DNA of 64,000 nucleotides from Piper betle (lineage: Eukaryota; Streptophyta; Magnoliopsida; Piperales; Piperaceae). Positions 25,822 to 37,357 of the stretch are shown here, one piece after another (the first letter of the stretch is position 1; each line of letters begins with the position of its first letter). A program made the translations under genes and the position numbers. The stretch lies in contig JAURVB010004650.1 in the NCBI GenBank assembly GCA_033002965.1, positions 176,501 through 240,500 on the forward strand, written 5' to 3'. A model generated the notes under the pieces. The model searched no databases. It saw only the letters and a program-made list of their open reading frames with translations, and had not been told where the DNA came from.

Positions 25822-28406
25822 TTGATGGAAAATGTTTGCTTATGATTGACATTGATCATATATGTCGTATGTTAAGAGTTTATTTTGAGTTTAATTTGCT
25901 GCGTGACTATATGATATATATATATATAGTGTGTGTGTGTTTGATGCATTTCTGAGTTTATGAGCACTTCTTTGCCATGAAGAAAGTAGGCAATAATATT
26001 AGGGTGCGTTTTGTCCTTTGTACGTCTCAATTAAGTTGCAGGCTCTGCTGTGATTTCAAGTTCACTTGTTTATGTTTGGAATGAATTGCGAAAACCATGT
26101 CATCTCTTCTAAAGTACTTATGGGTGTTTTAGAGCTAAAATTGAGGATCGACATGCGGAAACAGGCGAAGAAATAATTCTTAGAGTTATATGACGATGCA
26201 TGGCAAAATCTTTTTTGGGGACGACTATCTCTTTTCTAAACCATAAAAGTCACTATAAATTAAAAAAAATATTAATTTTTTTAATTTTTTTAATTAAATC
26301 AATATTTAATAAAAAAATATTTGAAGGTTTTGGGCTCAACCACGAAGAATTTCTTATGCCACGGATCGTAGACTCGAACTCTGTTTGAAAATTGTCAAAT
26401 TTGACGACGTGATTAAAAATTAATAAAATAAAAACAAGATTATGTCCAGTTATAATTAGTAATTATTATCATTATTTTTTTATAAAAAAGCACGGGAGTG
26501 ATATTTTTGAGCATTTGACGTAACTGATTTTTATCAAAAAAAAACTCGAACCCGCCGGCATTCTCCACCTCCGGCGAACCTTCCCTCAATACACCGATTT
26601 TTATCTTTGAGTTTGTACCCAGATTTTTTTATGCTTTTGCAGGATTTATGATTCGTAAAGCATAAGGTTTTGGAATGTTTCATTCCAAGCCAAATAGATG
26701 GCATTTGATGTTGTTCAACACGGTCAATGTTGGCAAGGACTGTATGGAATTTGGACTATTGGGATCTTAGTTTTTGATAAATTGGAAAGTAGTCATTCAC
26801 ATGAGAGACTTCAATAGTCGGTGAAAGATTGATTATGATTAAAGTTGGGCATGTAGGAAGTATGAGGATGTTGTTTGTCTTTTAATCTCATTTCTTTTTG
26901 GTTATCTTTTTTTCTTTCTAAGCATTTACTAATCTCTTTCCTTTGTTATTCGACAAATAGTAAGCGGAATCAAATTTCATAGGGTATAAAGAGGAATCCA
27001 TCATAGATTGTATTTATTTGATTAAAATTGATTTTTGTGGTCATGGTTACTGTTAGACGGTTGTTTCGACTTCATATATAGAGATGTCTAGAAAGCTGCT
27101 CGGTTATATTCCGAAGGTTTGGGATTCACAGATAGGTAGAACCTCAATCCGGGCCTCTAAAACTTGCTCTCATGGAGTCAGACAAGTTGGTTAATGATCT
27201 AAGTCTGGTTCGTTATCCTCTGCATTTTGTTTGCCAATTGTTCGGTGAAATGCCTATTAGGGGAATGGTAGACGAATTTTGATATTTATGTTCATGTGAA
27301 ACAAGTATTGTTTCTTCAATGATACTGGCATTCACAAGGGCCACGCTCCTCCATGGAAAACACAGTTGCAAAGCTGATTGCACTAGGAGCTGAGCTTGAC
27401 GGGTCCATCGAGTATGAGATACATGGAAAGGTAACTTTGATTAGGGCAGAAATGGTTGGTCCATATATTTTGAGGAATAAAAGAATTTTTGAAGCGTTAT
27501 GGTTTTTAAGTTAATCCCGTATCCTCGCGTTGTTGTGTTATAGTCATGCTCTGCTCTGGTGGTCATGCATTGGGTTTGTATGAGCCAGCTTGACAGTATC
27601 ACGATTTTCAAGCGTACACGTCTAGTATTTGAAAGAGAAAAAATACCAGCTTTTAGAAGGTAATTTTCAATCACTTGTGGGTGGATCACTTTTTGTGATG
27701 CAAAAGCATGCATCAAATGAGATTGGCTACCTTGAAGAGACAAGAATAGTGGCTCAGTAGTTGAGGGAAATCTTCCCATCTTTCTATCAAATTTTTTTCT
27801 CCCCTAACGTTTCATTTCAAAATTACAGGTGGCTTGCTTGCTCACATTCTTGGCTGTTCCCTTTTTACCATGTAGAGTGTGATAATAAAGTAGTTCTTGA
27901 TTCTGTCGTTTTTGTTGTTGTTACTTATATAGATTGTACTAGTTTTATTTTTATCATTAGCTTTCGTTGTTGTAGTGGCATAATAAATTGTAGATATAGA
28001 AATTGTAGGAAATGGTTCATTGAAGGATTTACTAATATGACTGATAGAGTGCAAAATGTGAAGGTTGAAGAATTTTATAACTATAGATGGCTTTTATTGT
28101 TGTGCTAGTGGATTGGAACTTGTACGTCGAAAGATGTAAGTCTTTCACTCCTCTCCATCTTCCTCTGTCATGCCCCAAGCTCAGATCTTTTTGATCTTCT
28201 GTTTTATTTCTCACCCTCTTCTTCTTCATTTCCATAGCTTTGCCCAGGTGATGTATATTTTTATTTGTTGTTCAAGTATAGAACAGGAGTGTAAAACCGA
28301 AATAAGGCAAACTAGATGTAACAACAACTGTGAGTACAAAACAAAGCCAACATAAAAAAGACGAGCACAACAGGAGTACGCTGACTTGAGCAGAGATGGT
28401 GCATAT
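25822..28406. other. intergenic region between peroxidase and NLR
   Basis: Peroxidase 3' UTR, then AT-rich spacer. The only coding-like segment is a short exon-like fragment at 27353-27430. Frames at 27441-28355 have no family resemblance. The last 100-200 bases before 28407 are probably the NLR 3' UTR on the minus strand. Confidence 0.5.
27353..27430 (+). other. unrecognised exon-like fragment
   Basis: An open 26-codon segment (MENTVAKLIALGAELDGSIE and on) with protein-like composition, closed by a good GTAACT donor at 27431 and preceded by a possible acceptor at about 27338. Its surroundings are AT-rich and lack neighbouring exons that could be joined, so it looks like a stray exon of a decayed or captured gene. 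The family was not recognised. Confidence 0.3.
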
Positions 28407-31139
28407 TCATCCATCGTGAAGAAGTGGTATAATCCGGGCCTTAACAGATGAATCCGTCCACTCCATTTCATCAAACCAGACTCTGCTTCCTCGAAATGAC
28501 TTCAAATCAGGGGCACTAGCCCGTCCAAGTGGCAAGCTCCTTAGGTCTGGGCAATCCACAACTGAGATGTTTTTCAGACAAAGTAGATCGAGAAGAACCT
28601 CAGCTTGACAGAAGCTGGCTAATTTGGGTAGCTGGTGAAGCCTCAAATTCTTCAAGCGAGGAAATGTATCTTTGTCCAGGGCTTCCCCGGCAGTCTCTTT
28701 CATTATTACTTGCTCCATCCCTCCGCAGTCCTCCACTTCCAGTTCTTCTAGGAGTTTTAGCGAACGAGCTTGAGTTGTACTCAGGAGACGCTTCCAAGCC
28801 TGGCATGAGGATACTTTGAGCTTCTTCATGTTGTTGAAGTCCAAGGATTTGGATTGCGAATTCATCAAGGGTCTTGCTCCCATTACTGAAATGCAAAACT
28901 TGGGGACTGTCTTCGAGCTGGAATGTTGATCAACATGTTCAACCTGCACTTCAACAACGACCAACCGAGGCAGGGGCGCCACATTCCCAAACGGAGCTAC
29001 CTGCAGGTCTTCCGGATCCACCTGCCAGCTGCTAAAACTATTGGTCATGTACAATTCTTCCAGGGAAATCAACGCCGACAAAACGTCCGGGGGCACCACT
29101 TTGAGTTTAGCCGTGTCCGATATATCCAGTAGCTTCAATTTTGTCAGATTCTTCATCTCCTTGGGGAGTTCACTTATGTCGGTTCCTCTGAGGCAGAGTA
29201 TCTCCAGCATGACCAGCCTTGCAACTGCAATCAAGGCTTTGTCGGACAGCTGCTGGCAGTGGTTCAGACACAAGGTGCGGAGGTTCGATTTCAAGACCTC
29301 GAATGTGCTTGGGAGGGAGGAAATAGGGGTGTTGCTCATGTCAAGAACACGAAGAGCGAGCGCGTCTTGGAAGTAGTCGTCCGGGATTTTGGGAAATGGG
29401 TTGTTTTGTAAGAGGAGGCATTGGAGGTGAGGGCTATCCAGAGTGGAGGGAAGCTCGAGGATGGAGTTGTACATCAAGGAAACCACGTAGGAAGACCCGC
29501 CCGACGACATGATGTCTTGGTGAGGCCAGCTCGGGATGGACTTGCCCGGCGACGCGAAGTAGCGAAAGGCTCTGGCCTCGTTCCTCATCACCGACATGGC
29601 CATGCTCCGCACGGCATTGGGCATTGTCACGGCCGTGTGGAGACTGTCGTCGTCGCCGGCGTAGTCGAGGAGGCAAGCGGAATTGAGCTTCGTCACGAAT
29701 GCCAAGAGCCGATTGTAGGCCGTGGCCAGGTCGTCATGCTCCGACACCTTGAGGAAGCCCATGCCGACGCCGTAGGCCTTGAGGTCGGACATCTGGATCT
29801 GGTGGTCTCGGGGGAACAAGCGGCAGAACAAGAAGCAGCGCTTGATGAGGTCGCCCTTGAGGTGGTTGTAGCTGAACTTGAGGGCCTCGTTGGCCACCTT
29901 CATCATCTCGTCCATGCTCGGGGCCTGGGAGTTGTGCATGCAATCTGCCGCCTCCTTCCACACTTCCTCGGTGGTGTTCCCCCGAAGAGACCTCGCCAGC
30001 GTGACAACGGCCAACGGCAGCCCGCCGCAGAGCTTAGCTATGATCCGGCCATGCGCCTCCTTGTCCTTGGCTACTTCATCGCCGACTACGCGCTTGAAGA
30101 GCGTCCAAGATTGGTCCTCGTCCAGCCTCTTCAACTCCACCGTCTTGTCCACGCCCATTTCCCGGCATATGTCTTGTGTCCAAGTCGTGACGATGATCTT
30201 GCAGTTGTTGGGGGCAGGGGCGGCGTTGCGATGGACGCCCAGGTGCCCCAGCTTGAAGTCCTCCGGCACAGCGTCGAGAACCAACAGCACCCGCTTCTCT
30301 TTCTGAATCCTCTCCTTCAGAATGTTGGCTCGGACGACGATATCGCAGCTGCCGGCCTCCCCCAGCTTGAGACCCAGCCTGGCCGCTATCTCGTCTTGCA
30401 CCCTTTGGTAGTCCTCATCCCTCATCCGCGACGACGAAGACATGTCTCGTTTCGTGACCGTCGCCACTATCACCTTGGAGAAGACGTCGTCGTCGTCGAC
30501 GTCTGACTGTTCGTCTTTCTTTCTATTGCGGAGGAGGTTGTTGATGTCCTGCACTAACGCCGTCTTGCCCACGCCTCGCAATCCGTAGATGCCGATCAGC
30601 CAGACATCTTTCTCCTTCAGCGCTTCCATAACCACTTCCCTGTTCTTCTTCAAGCTCTCCAGTTCGGCAAGGTAGTCAGGGCAACGCATCTCCTCCACGT
30701 CCGGCGGTCGACGGAAGCCGGCGGAGACGGCACCCGTGAAGCCGTTGGCCTGGTTGCACAGTTTCTCCATCTCTTTCAACCTGATGACAGCGCTGCGGCT
30801 CACCGACCGCTTTCTGAAGCATACGGTGCAGCTGCTGCAGGTGGCTTCAACTCGGTGTTGAGCTTGGAGGCGCCAACTATCGTTGTCGCCGATGGCATTC
30901 TGCGCCTCGTTCAACCAGGTGGTCACCTCCTCCTTGATCTCTTCCATGCCGGCCTCCGCCTTGTTCACTTCCCGGACAACGTCGCCTCTCTTAGAGGTGA
31001 GAGTGACGATGATCTTGCGGAGGCGTTGAACGTTCCTGTCGTAGTAGTAGAGGTAGGTCAACTCGGTGTGGACGCAATCGAAGAGACGTCCGGCGACGTA
31101 AGTCACCGGGGAGATAACCACCTGCAGAACGTCGGTCAT
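28407..31139 (-). CDS. CC-NBS-LRR immune receptor, RPS2/RPS5-like, intronless
   Basis: Intracellular NLR, expected to sense pathogen effectors. The 910-aa frame is uninterrupted. Order: coiled-coil N-terminus (to ~170); P-loop GIYGLRGVGKTAL (~185); kinase-2 RVLLVLDAV, where the usual second Asp is Ala; CKIIVTTWTQDIC; GGLPLAVVTLARSL; then the MHD region, which reads VTMPNAVRSMAMSV instead of VKMHDVVRDMA. The LRR part is short (about 6-9 repeats such as LRVLDMSNTPISSLPSTF and LEILCLRGTDISELPKEM) and ends ...LHDG. The start at 31139 (MTDVLQVVISPVTYVAGRL) is chosen because RPS2-like proteins begin this way; an upstream in-frame ATG at 31217 adds 26 non-conserved residues. The coding region is much GC-richer than its flanks. 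A long antisense frame is a shadow. Confidence 0.92.
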   Translation of the reverse strand: MTDVLQVVISPVTYVAGRLFDCVHTELTYLYYYDRNVQRLRKIIVTLTSKRGDVVREVNKAEAGMEEIKEEVTTWLNEAQNAIGDNDSWRLQAQHRVEATCSSCTVCFRKRSVSRSAVIRLKEMEKLCNQANGFTGAVSAGFRRPPDVEEMRCPDYLAELESLKKNREVVMEALKEKDVWLIGIYGLRGVGKTALVQDINNLLRNRKKDEQSDVDDDDVFSKVIVATVTKRDMSSSSRMRDEDYQRVQDEIAARLGLKLGEAGSCDIVVRANILKERIQKEKRVLLVLDAVPEDFKLGHLGVHRNAAPAPNNCKIIVTTWTQDICREMGVDKTVELKRLDEDQSWTLFKRVVGDEVAKDKEAHGRIIAKLCGGLPLAVVTLARSLRGNTTEEVWKEAADCMHNSQAPSMDEMMKVANEALKFSYNHLKGDLIKRCFLFCRLFPRDHQIQMSDLKAYGVGMGFLKVSEHDDLATAYNRLLAFVTKLNSACLLDYAGDDDSLHTAVTMPNAVRSMAMSVMRNEARAFRYFASPGKSIPSWPHQDIMSSGGSSYVVSLMYNSILELPSTLDSPHLQCLLLQNNPFPKIPDDYFQDALALRVLDMSNTPISSLPSTFEVLKSNLRTLCLNHCQQLSDKALIAVARLVMLEILCLRGTDISELPKEMKNLTKLKLLDISDTAKLKVVPPDVLSALISLEELYMTNSFSSWQVDPEDLQVAPFGNVAPLPRLVVVEVQVEHVDQHSSSKTVPKFCISVMGARPLMNSQSKSLDFNNMKKLKVSSCQAWKRLLSTTQARSLKLLEELEVEDCGGMEQVIMKETAGEALDKDTFPRLKNLRLHQLPKLASFCQAEVLLDLLCLKNISVVDCPDLRSLPLGRASAPDLKSFRGSRVWFDEMEWTDSSVKARIIPLLHDG

Positions 31140-31340
31140 TTTGTTTTCCGGCTTGCTTTCTTCAATTGAATGCTCAAGTAGGGGATGGTGGCAAAGGTAC
31201 TCTCTACTCTCTACCATATGTGATCATTTCTTTTTATACCAACATTTTGCAAGGCCTTTAGAAAAAAGAAAAAAATTGAAAGCTTGAATTTTTTTTCTCT
31301 ACATTTTTTGAGACTGGTAATGAGAAAGTAACCTTCCTGT

Positions 31341-31938
31341 TCCACTAGGCCACTCCTTCAAAGACAATGCAACCAATTATACATCTGCTTAAGCTCGTTC
31401 GTACATAAATATGAGATCATGAGTCAATTGTTTTCAAACTAACCAACATTATCCTCACTATCCGATCATCATGATTATAATCATCTCGTATAATCTTAAT
31501 TAAGGTTCATATTAATTTGAACTTTTATATAAAAATGCTATGTATGGAATCTCTGCTACAGAGAGAGAAGAATGCAATCAGTAAGTCTTCAGTGTGAACG
31601 CTACTAAAGTTGACGAAGGCATTTTACTAAAAAAATAAAGTTGAAGACTTCTTCTCATTCTTTTTCGGTCACGGAAAGAAAGAGAATGATTTGAAGGTTT
31701 TTTTAACGACTTTTTGCATTTTTTATTAAAAATGTTATCTCTGATTATAAGCGCCTCTTCTTTAAGATTTTACGAATTGTTTATAACTTTTTTTAAAAAA
31801 GAAAAATATCTTTATTTCCTTCAAAAGAAACAAATAAAAGAATATCTTACTTTGTCAAAAGGGAAATTCTGTGTGAATGTTTATGGGCAACAAATAAAAA
31901 ATAACGCCCACTTACAACCAATAAGCGGGCATGACGTT
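31341..31938. repeat. duplicated ~600-bp block, copy A (upstream of the NLR)
   Basis: This stretch aligns along its length with 33501-34103: both begin TCCACTAGGCCA, share AATGCAATCA.TAAGTCTTCAG and AGAGAATGATTTGAAGG, and end CATGACGTT. Copies are in direct orientation about 2.16 kb apart and diverged by many substitutions and small indels. Copy A lies 200-800 bases upstream of the NLR start. Confidence 0.85.
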
Positions 31939-32207
31939 AAGATACCAACATTATATTAACTCTTCTTACAACCACTTTACATTTTGCATTTTTTATTAAA
32001 AATGTTAGCTCTTAGTATCAATGCCTCTTCTTTAAGATTTCGCAAATTGTATATAACTTTTGTTAAAAAAAATAGAAAAAATTTTTCTTTAAAAAGAAAC
32101 AAATAAAAGAATATCTTACTTTGTCAAAATGAAAATTCTGTGTGAATATTTATGGGCAATAAATGGGAAAATAACGCCACTGACAACCAATAAGCAGGCA
32201 TGATGGC
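31711..32207. repeat. tandem duplication, period about 270 bp
   Basis: Two consecutive units (about 31711-31970 and 31982-32207) share GCATTTTTTATTAAAAATGT, AATAAAAGAATATCTTACTT and AACCAATAAGC.GGCATGA. The first unit is also the 3' part of the duplicated block, so this segment exists in three diverged copies (the third at about 33870-34103). Confidence 0.85.
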
Positions 32208-33500
32208 CCTAGAGACAGACTCTTATTCGTAACATACACTAATATTATATCAACGTTTTGTATTATATGTGAGACCTATAAATAAATTTTAATGTTATAT
32301 ATAATTTTGTATTAAATAATGAAATAAATATTAATAATTTAATATCTTAAATATAAATTTGTGAATGATTTTAAAGATATATTTTATTTAAATAAAAAGA
32401 TAAATTATAATTATTTATTTTTATTATTTTTTCAAGACAATTTTATTAAAAAGTTAGAAATTAATTGGGTTCAAACTCATGACGTGAAAAATATTTTTAT
32501 TATATATTTTTTAAGAAATTAAAGTTATCAAAATTCGAATTTATTACCTCTTCAAGAGGTTATTTTTATTATATTTTTCAAACTCATTGCCTTATCCAAA
32601 AAAATTTTATTTTATTTTTAAAAATTTTCTTTTATTTTGATGGTTGATTCTCATACTTTTTTCTTATGTTAGCATTAAATTCCTCTTTCATTAATAAAAA
32701 TAGATTGATTTATTAAAAAAAAAGATGAACTTTTTATTAAATATTTTTTGAATGAACAAAAATTTGTTATTATTAGTGATATATTTTTAAAAATATATCA
32801 GATATATTTTTAAATCTAATACATATAAAGAATAAATTATTTGTTAAAAAAGAATTTATGATTTAATGAACTCAATATTTGTTTGAATCTTACTTTAATT
32901 AGTAGTTAGACGATTTATTATTATTTTTTAAAATGGACTATTTGTTAAGAAATTAATGTTGTGACTTTGAATCTTAATTTTGTGGTTATATAGAAAAATC
33001 TTAGCTTTGTTGTTAATTAGAAAATTTACTTGATTTTGCGTTTGGAAATAACTTATAAGCAAAAAATAAACAATTAAGGTGATGAAAAAAACCTGATTTG
33101 TCTCCTGAGATCCTTAAGCTGCAGTTTTTTCCCTGTGTAAGAATACATGCTTGAAGAGGAAGGCGTTGTCTTAAATTAGCCATGAATGCCCACGACCGAG
33201 TACTTGGCAAATTGGAGCGCATCTCGGTATCGCCACGCGTACGACCTGATAATTAGCTTACTATTTTTAATATTAGAGGGTATCGCCATGCGTGCCACCT
33301 AATAATTAATTATTATTATTAGTATTAGAGGACTTAAAAGGAGGCTTATTTGTATATTTTGCTCTTTAATTTAATATTTTTATTTTTATTTTTAAATTTA
33401 GAGACGGCCGGGGTGGCTGATTTGAAGGGCTCATAAAAAGTGTCCTCTTGCTTTTATTCTTTCCTTTTAACAGTGGACAGATAAGCGGGCATCGAGCCTG

Positions 33501-34103
33501 TCCACTAGGCCAAGCTTTTCAAAGAAAGTGCAGCCAATATTTATGCTCATACAAAAATATAAGATTATGAGTCTTTTTTCAAACAAACCCAAATTATATT
33601 CATTTCCTCACAATCCAATCTTCATGACTATAATCATCTCATATAATCTAAATTAATTAAGGACCATATTATTTTGAACTGATATAAAAATATTATGTAC
33701 TGAACGTCTAGTAACTAAAGATAGAGAAATGCAATCAATAAGTCTTCAGGGTAAACTCTAAAGTTTTCTAAAGCTTTAGAAAGAGATGAAGACTCTTGAA
33801 AAGAAATTAAAGTTGGAAGACTTCTGGTATGCATTCCTATGGAAAGATAGACAGAGAATGATTTGAAGGGTTTTTTTTTGCATTTTTATAAAAGGTTAAA
33901 GCTTTATCTAAGTATATAAATGCATATTCTTTAAGAATTCACGAATCGTTTATTATGTTTTGTTAATTCTTTTTGCCTAAAGAAAGAAAGAAAAATAATT
34001 AAGGAATATATCATAACTTTGCCAAATGTAAGGGTGGGGTAGAATATTGAATGGTGACCGAAAATAATGTCCAATGACAACTAATAGACCAGGACATGAC
34101 GTT
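33501..34103. repeat. duplicated ~600-bp block, copy B (upstream of the CRK)
   Basis: Direct repeat of 31341-31938. It sits about 630-1230 bases upstream of the CRK start. Between the copies (32208-33500) the DNA is extremely AT-rich with no supported gene. Confidence 0.85.
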
Positions 34104-34734
34104 TTATGAAGGAGATTTTCACAATTAATGTATAAAAATATTAATCGGCTTAGGAAACACCATAATCAATATATTGGACTTTTTAAACCCCCAAAAGGGA
34201 TTTGAAACAATAGAAAAAATTCACAATGTTAAACCCTTTGGGCCTTCTAAATAAATTTGAAATAACCAAAATAAACTTACATTGGTCTTAAAATAACTTA
34301 AAGAAACTCGTAATATTTATTACGAGTCTATGTTCATATAGAATCTCTATTAATTTAAAAATTAGCCTAAAAAATAAAACTTTATTGTTAGTTTATATAA
34401 AAATAAAAATATGGAATAAACCCAAACACAACCATGGGCAATAATAAAATCAGCTCAGCTCGTGTGAAAAGCGTTTGCATAATGCAACATCCCTGTTCTT
34501 GTTCCAAGCTTTCCGATATGGATGCAACTTTCCTCGCTCCAATCAGCGTTACAACTTTCTTGGTTTTCTTTTAACTTTAGACAATTGCTTTAGGAAAAGA
34601 AGATTAATACTTCATTGTCTTTTACTTTTTTTCCTTTCTCTTTTTTTAAATAAATTACTCTTGCTTCTTCAATCGTGAGTGTGCTTAGTGTACGTACTAG
34701 AGTCGTGAACTCCGGGAACGTCATTTCCGTAACC

Positions 34735-37313
34735 ATGGCTACCGCTCGGCCTGATCCCACCAGCTGCCGTCCGGCTTTACCCCTGGCTATACCAGTTCTT
34801 CTGTGCTTCTTCGCCTCCCTCGCTCGCTCTGAGCTGCTCACGATTAAATATTGCCCATCTAGTTCAAGTATGCCGTTCAATAACGCGTCCCAAGACCTCC
34901 GTTCCAACATGGTAAGAAACATCTCCGACGACGGATTCCTGTACGCATCTACTTCCCCGGGGAGATCGGAGACGAAGGTGTACGGCATGGCTCTATGCCG
35001 CCCGGACGTGGCTGTGGATAGAGGCTGCCGGAGCTGTCTGCAGGACGCGGCTGATCTTCTTTACGATTGCGACAAGGGCGTGGTTTGGTCGGATAACTGC
35101 TACATGCGGAGCGAGTCGTACGACTTCGACGGCGGCGCGGGGAACGACAACTTCATCGGGGTGCGAATTAAAAACTCGGCTGGGGACGACATGGATCCGA
35201 CGCCTCTGTTTGAGCGGGTGATCGAGAAGGCGCAGAAGCGGAGGATATTGTATGGGGTGGAGAACACGACGGTGTTGAACGGGACGGAGAGCAGGTACGC
35301 GATGGCCCAGTGCACCCGAGACATCAACGATGCCAAATGCGGGAAGTGCTTGAACGACCTGCTGCTCAATTCCGGGAAGAAGTGCACCGGCATCCAAAGC
35401 TGCCGCCTTGCCGAGTACAACTGCAACCTTGCTTATGATTCATCCCCTTCCTTCCTCGACGGTAAAAAATCTTGTCTTTTCCTTTTTTTGTGATATTTGC
35501 TAATTTTTTAAAAAAATTAAATAATAGTCTTTTCTTTTTCTTTTTTATTTATTTTTTATCAGAATACAGGCTGCTCATTTGTGACTACGATAGCTTTTAT
35601 GGACTTTCTAATAATTCAATAACTGTGTAATCATTCTTAAGATAAGCGTACAGCTGTCATATACGACATCAAATCCACGGCCACTGTAATGGTCCCACAG
35701 ATACGTATTTATATTGAGGATTCCGTTCTATTTAATTATTTTAAATTGTTTTTTTAGAAAAGCTTGGACTATAATTATACTCATATTAAAAATATCCACT
35801 ATGTTAATTGTTTCGAATAGATTTTAATATACATTTATTTTTATTTGGAACAAAAATTTGCAAGAAATTTTTTTCACGAGTTTCTTCGTTACTATTATTA
35901 AAATTGATAGAGCTTATAAAAAAAATGGTTGACAACAAACTCCGTAGATACCTTTGCTTGAGATTTTGAAAAAGAGAAAATGGGGGCCGGCTAACCCTCT
36001 TTTTATTTGGTCAATGTTTTATGACACATTTCACATTTTCTCAATGTTCAACCAAACACATTTTTAACCCGCTATTATTATAATTTAATATTTTTCAAAA
36101 AAGACATGCCTAAACTTAGAACAATATTACATCCAAAGATGAATGTGAGGGTTTTTTTAATGAAGATTAAATAGATATTTAGTATATTTATTTAAAAAAA
36201 TAATTAAGCATATAATTGCTGATTGGTATAATTTAATTTTGCATTTTGTTAATACATAATATTTATTTAAAAAAAACAAGTTTCAAACATAGCCAGCAGG
36301 TCTTTAATTTTGATTATTTTTCTCTTAATTTATATTCTTCTTGTTTAATATTATTTGTCTTTTAATATGATTAATTAAAAACGTACGTGGGGAACTTTCC
36401 GGGAATATGCTTCAGTGGATGATCCGAAGCCAAGTGAAGCTCCTCCACCCAGTCCTAATCCCACACCAGGGAGTGAAAGTCCAAAAGCCAGTCCTCCAAA
36501 CGTCGTTGTTCCGAAAAAGAACGGGGTCGTTAGTACGGGGGTCAATTACACAGCCGCTGTCCTCGGTAGCACTGCCGCCGCATTATGTTTCCTGGTGCTG
36601 TGCATTATCTGTTTATGCAGGAAATGCAGAGGTATTGCACTGCTAAATATCATGCTCTTATAATATGACCCTCAATTCTTCACATACCACCCGTAATTAT
36701 AAAAATTGATCCATGCATGGACGCAAGCGAACGTCTAAATTGTATCGAATACTTGAAATTTTATTAATTTTTTCAATTGGGAAAAATGACAGGTAGACAA
36801 AAACCTGGATTCGAGAAGATGGGAAACCAATTAGACTCTGAGCAGAACATATCAGAGGACCAACTGCCAGCCGCATTAATGAATAACGAAGGTAAATGCA
36901 AATTAAAGCAAGCAATTCCCTCTGCGAATAATTTGTTAATTGCTTGCAAAAGTAGCTAATAATATTTCCATGTATATATATATTAAACAATTTGCTTAAA
37001 GCTGTCTTGTGTTAAACCTTTTGACTTTGGAAAACAGGCCTCCGTCATTACAGACATGAGGATATAAAAGCTGCAACCAATGGATTTAATCGTGAGAATG
37101 TGATTGGCCAAGGTGGTTACGGCAAGGTGTACAAAGTATGTGATTGATGTTATAGTAAAATATGGCATTTTTCTCATTAACTTCTTGAGCTTTTAAGACA
37201 AGTGAGTTAACCTTCAAAATACCAAAGTTAAATGGTTAACCATCAAAATTTGTTATGCTTATGCTAAGCCATTACAGTAAAATAATCTATAGTCAGCTGA
37301 TCAGTACGTATTA

Positions 37314-37357
<44 letters not shown>

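Noticed and set aside
29421..30506. 361-codon open frame antisense to the NLR
   Set aside because: It lies wholly within the GC-rich NLR coding region on the opposite strand; composition (His/Val/Glu-rich, no domain) is a mirror of NLR codon bias.
31140..31217. Upstream ATG as start of the NLR
   Set aside because: The 26 extra residues resemble no NLR N-terminus; the next Met matches RPS2-like starts.
33013..33222. 69-codon minus-strand frame between the duplicated blocks, considered as an NLR relic
   Set aside because: No NB-ARC or LRR text could be recognised.
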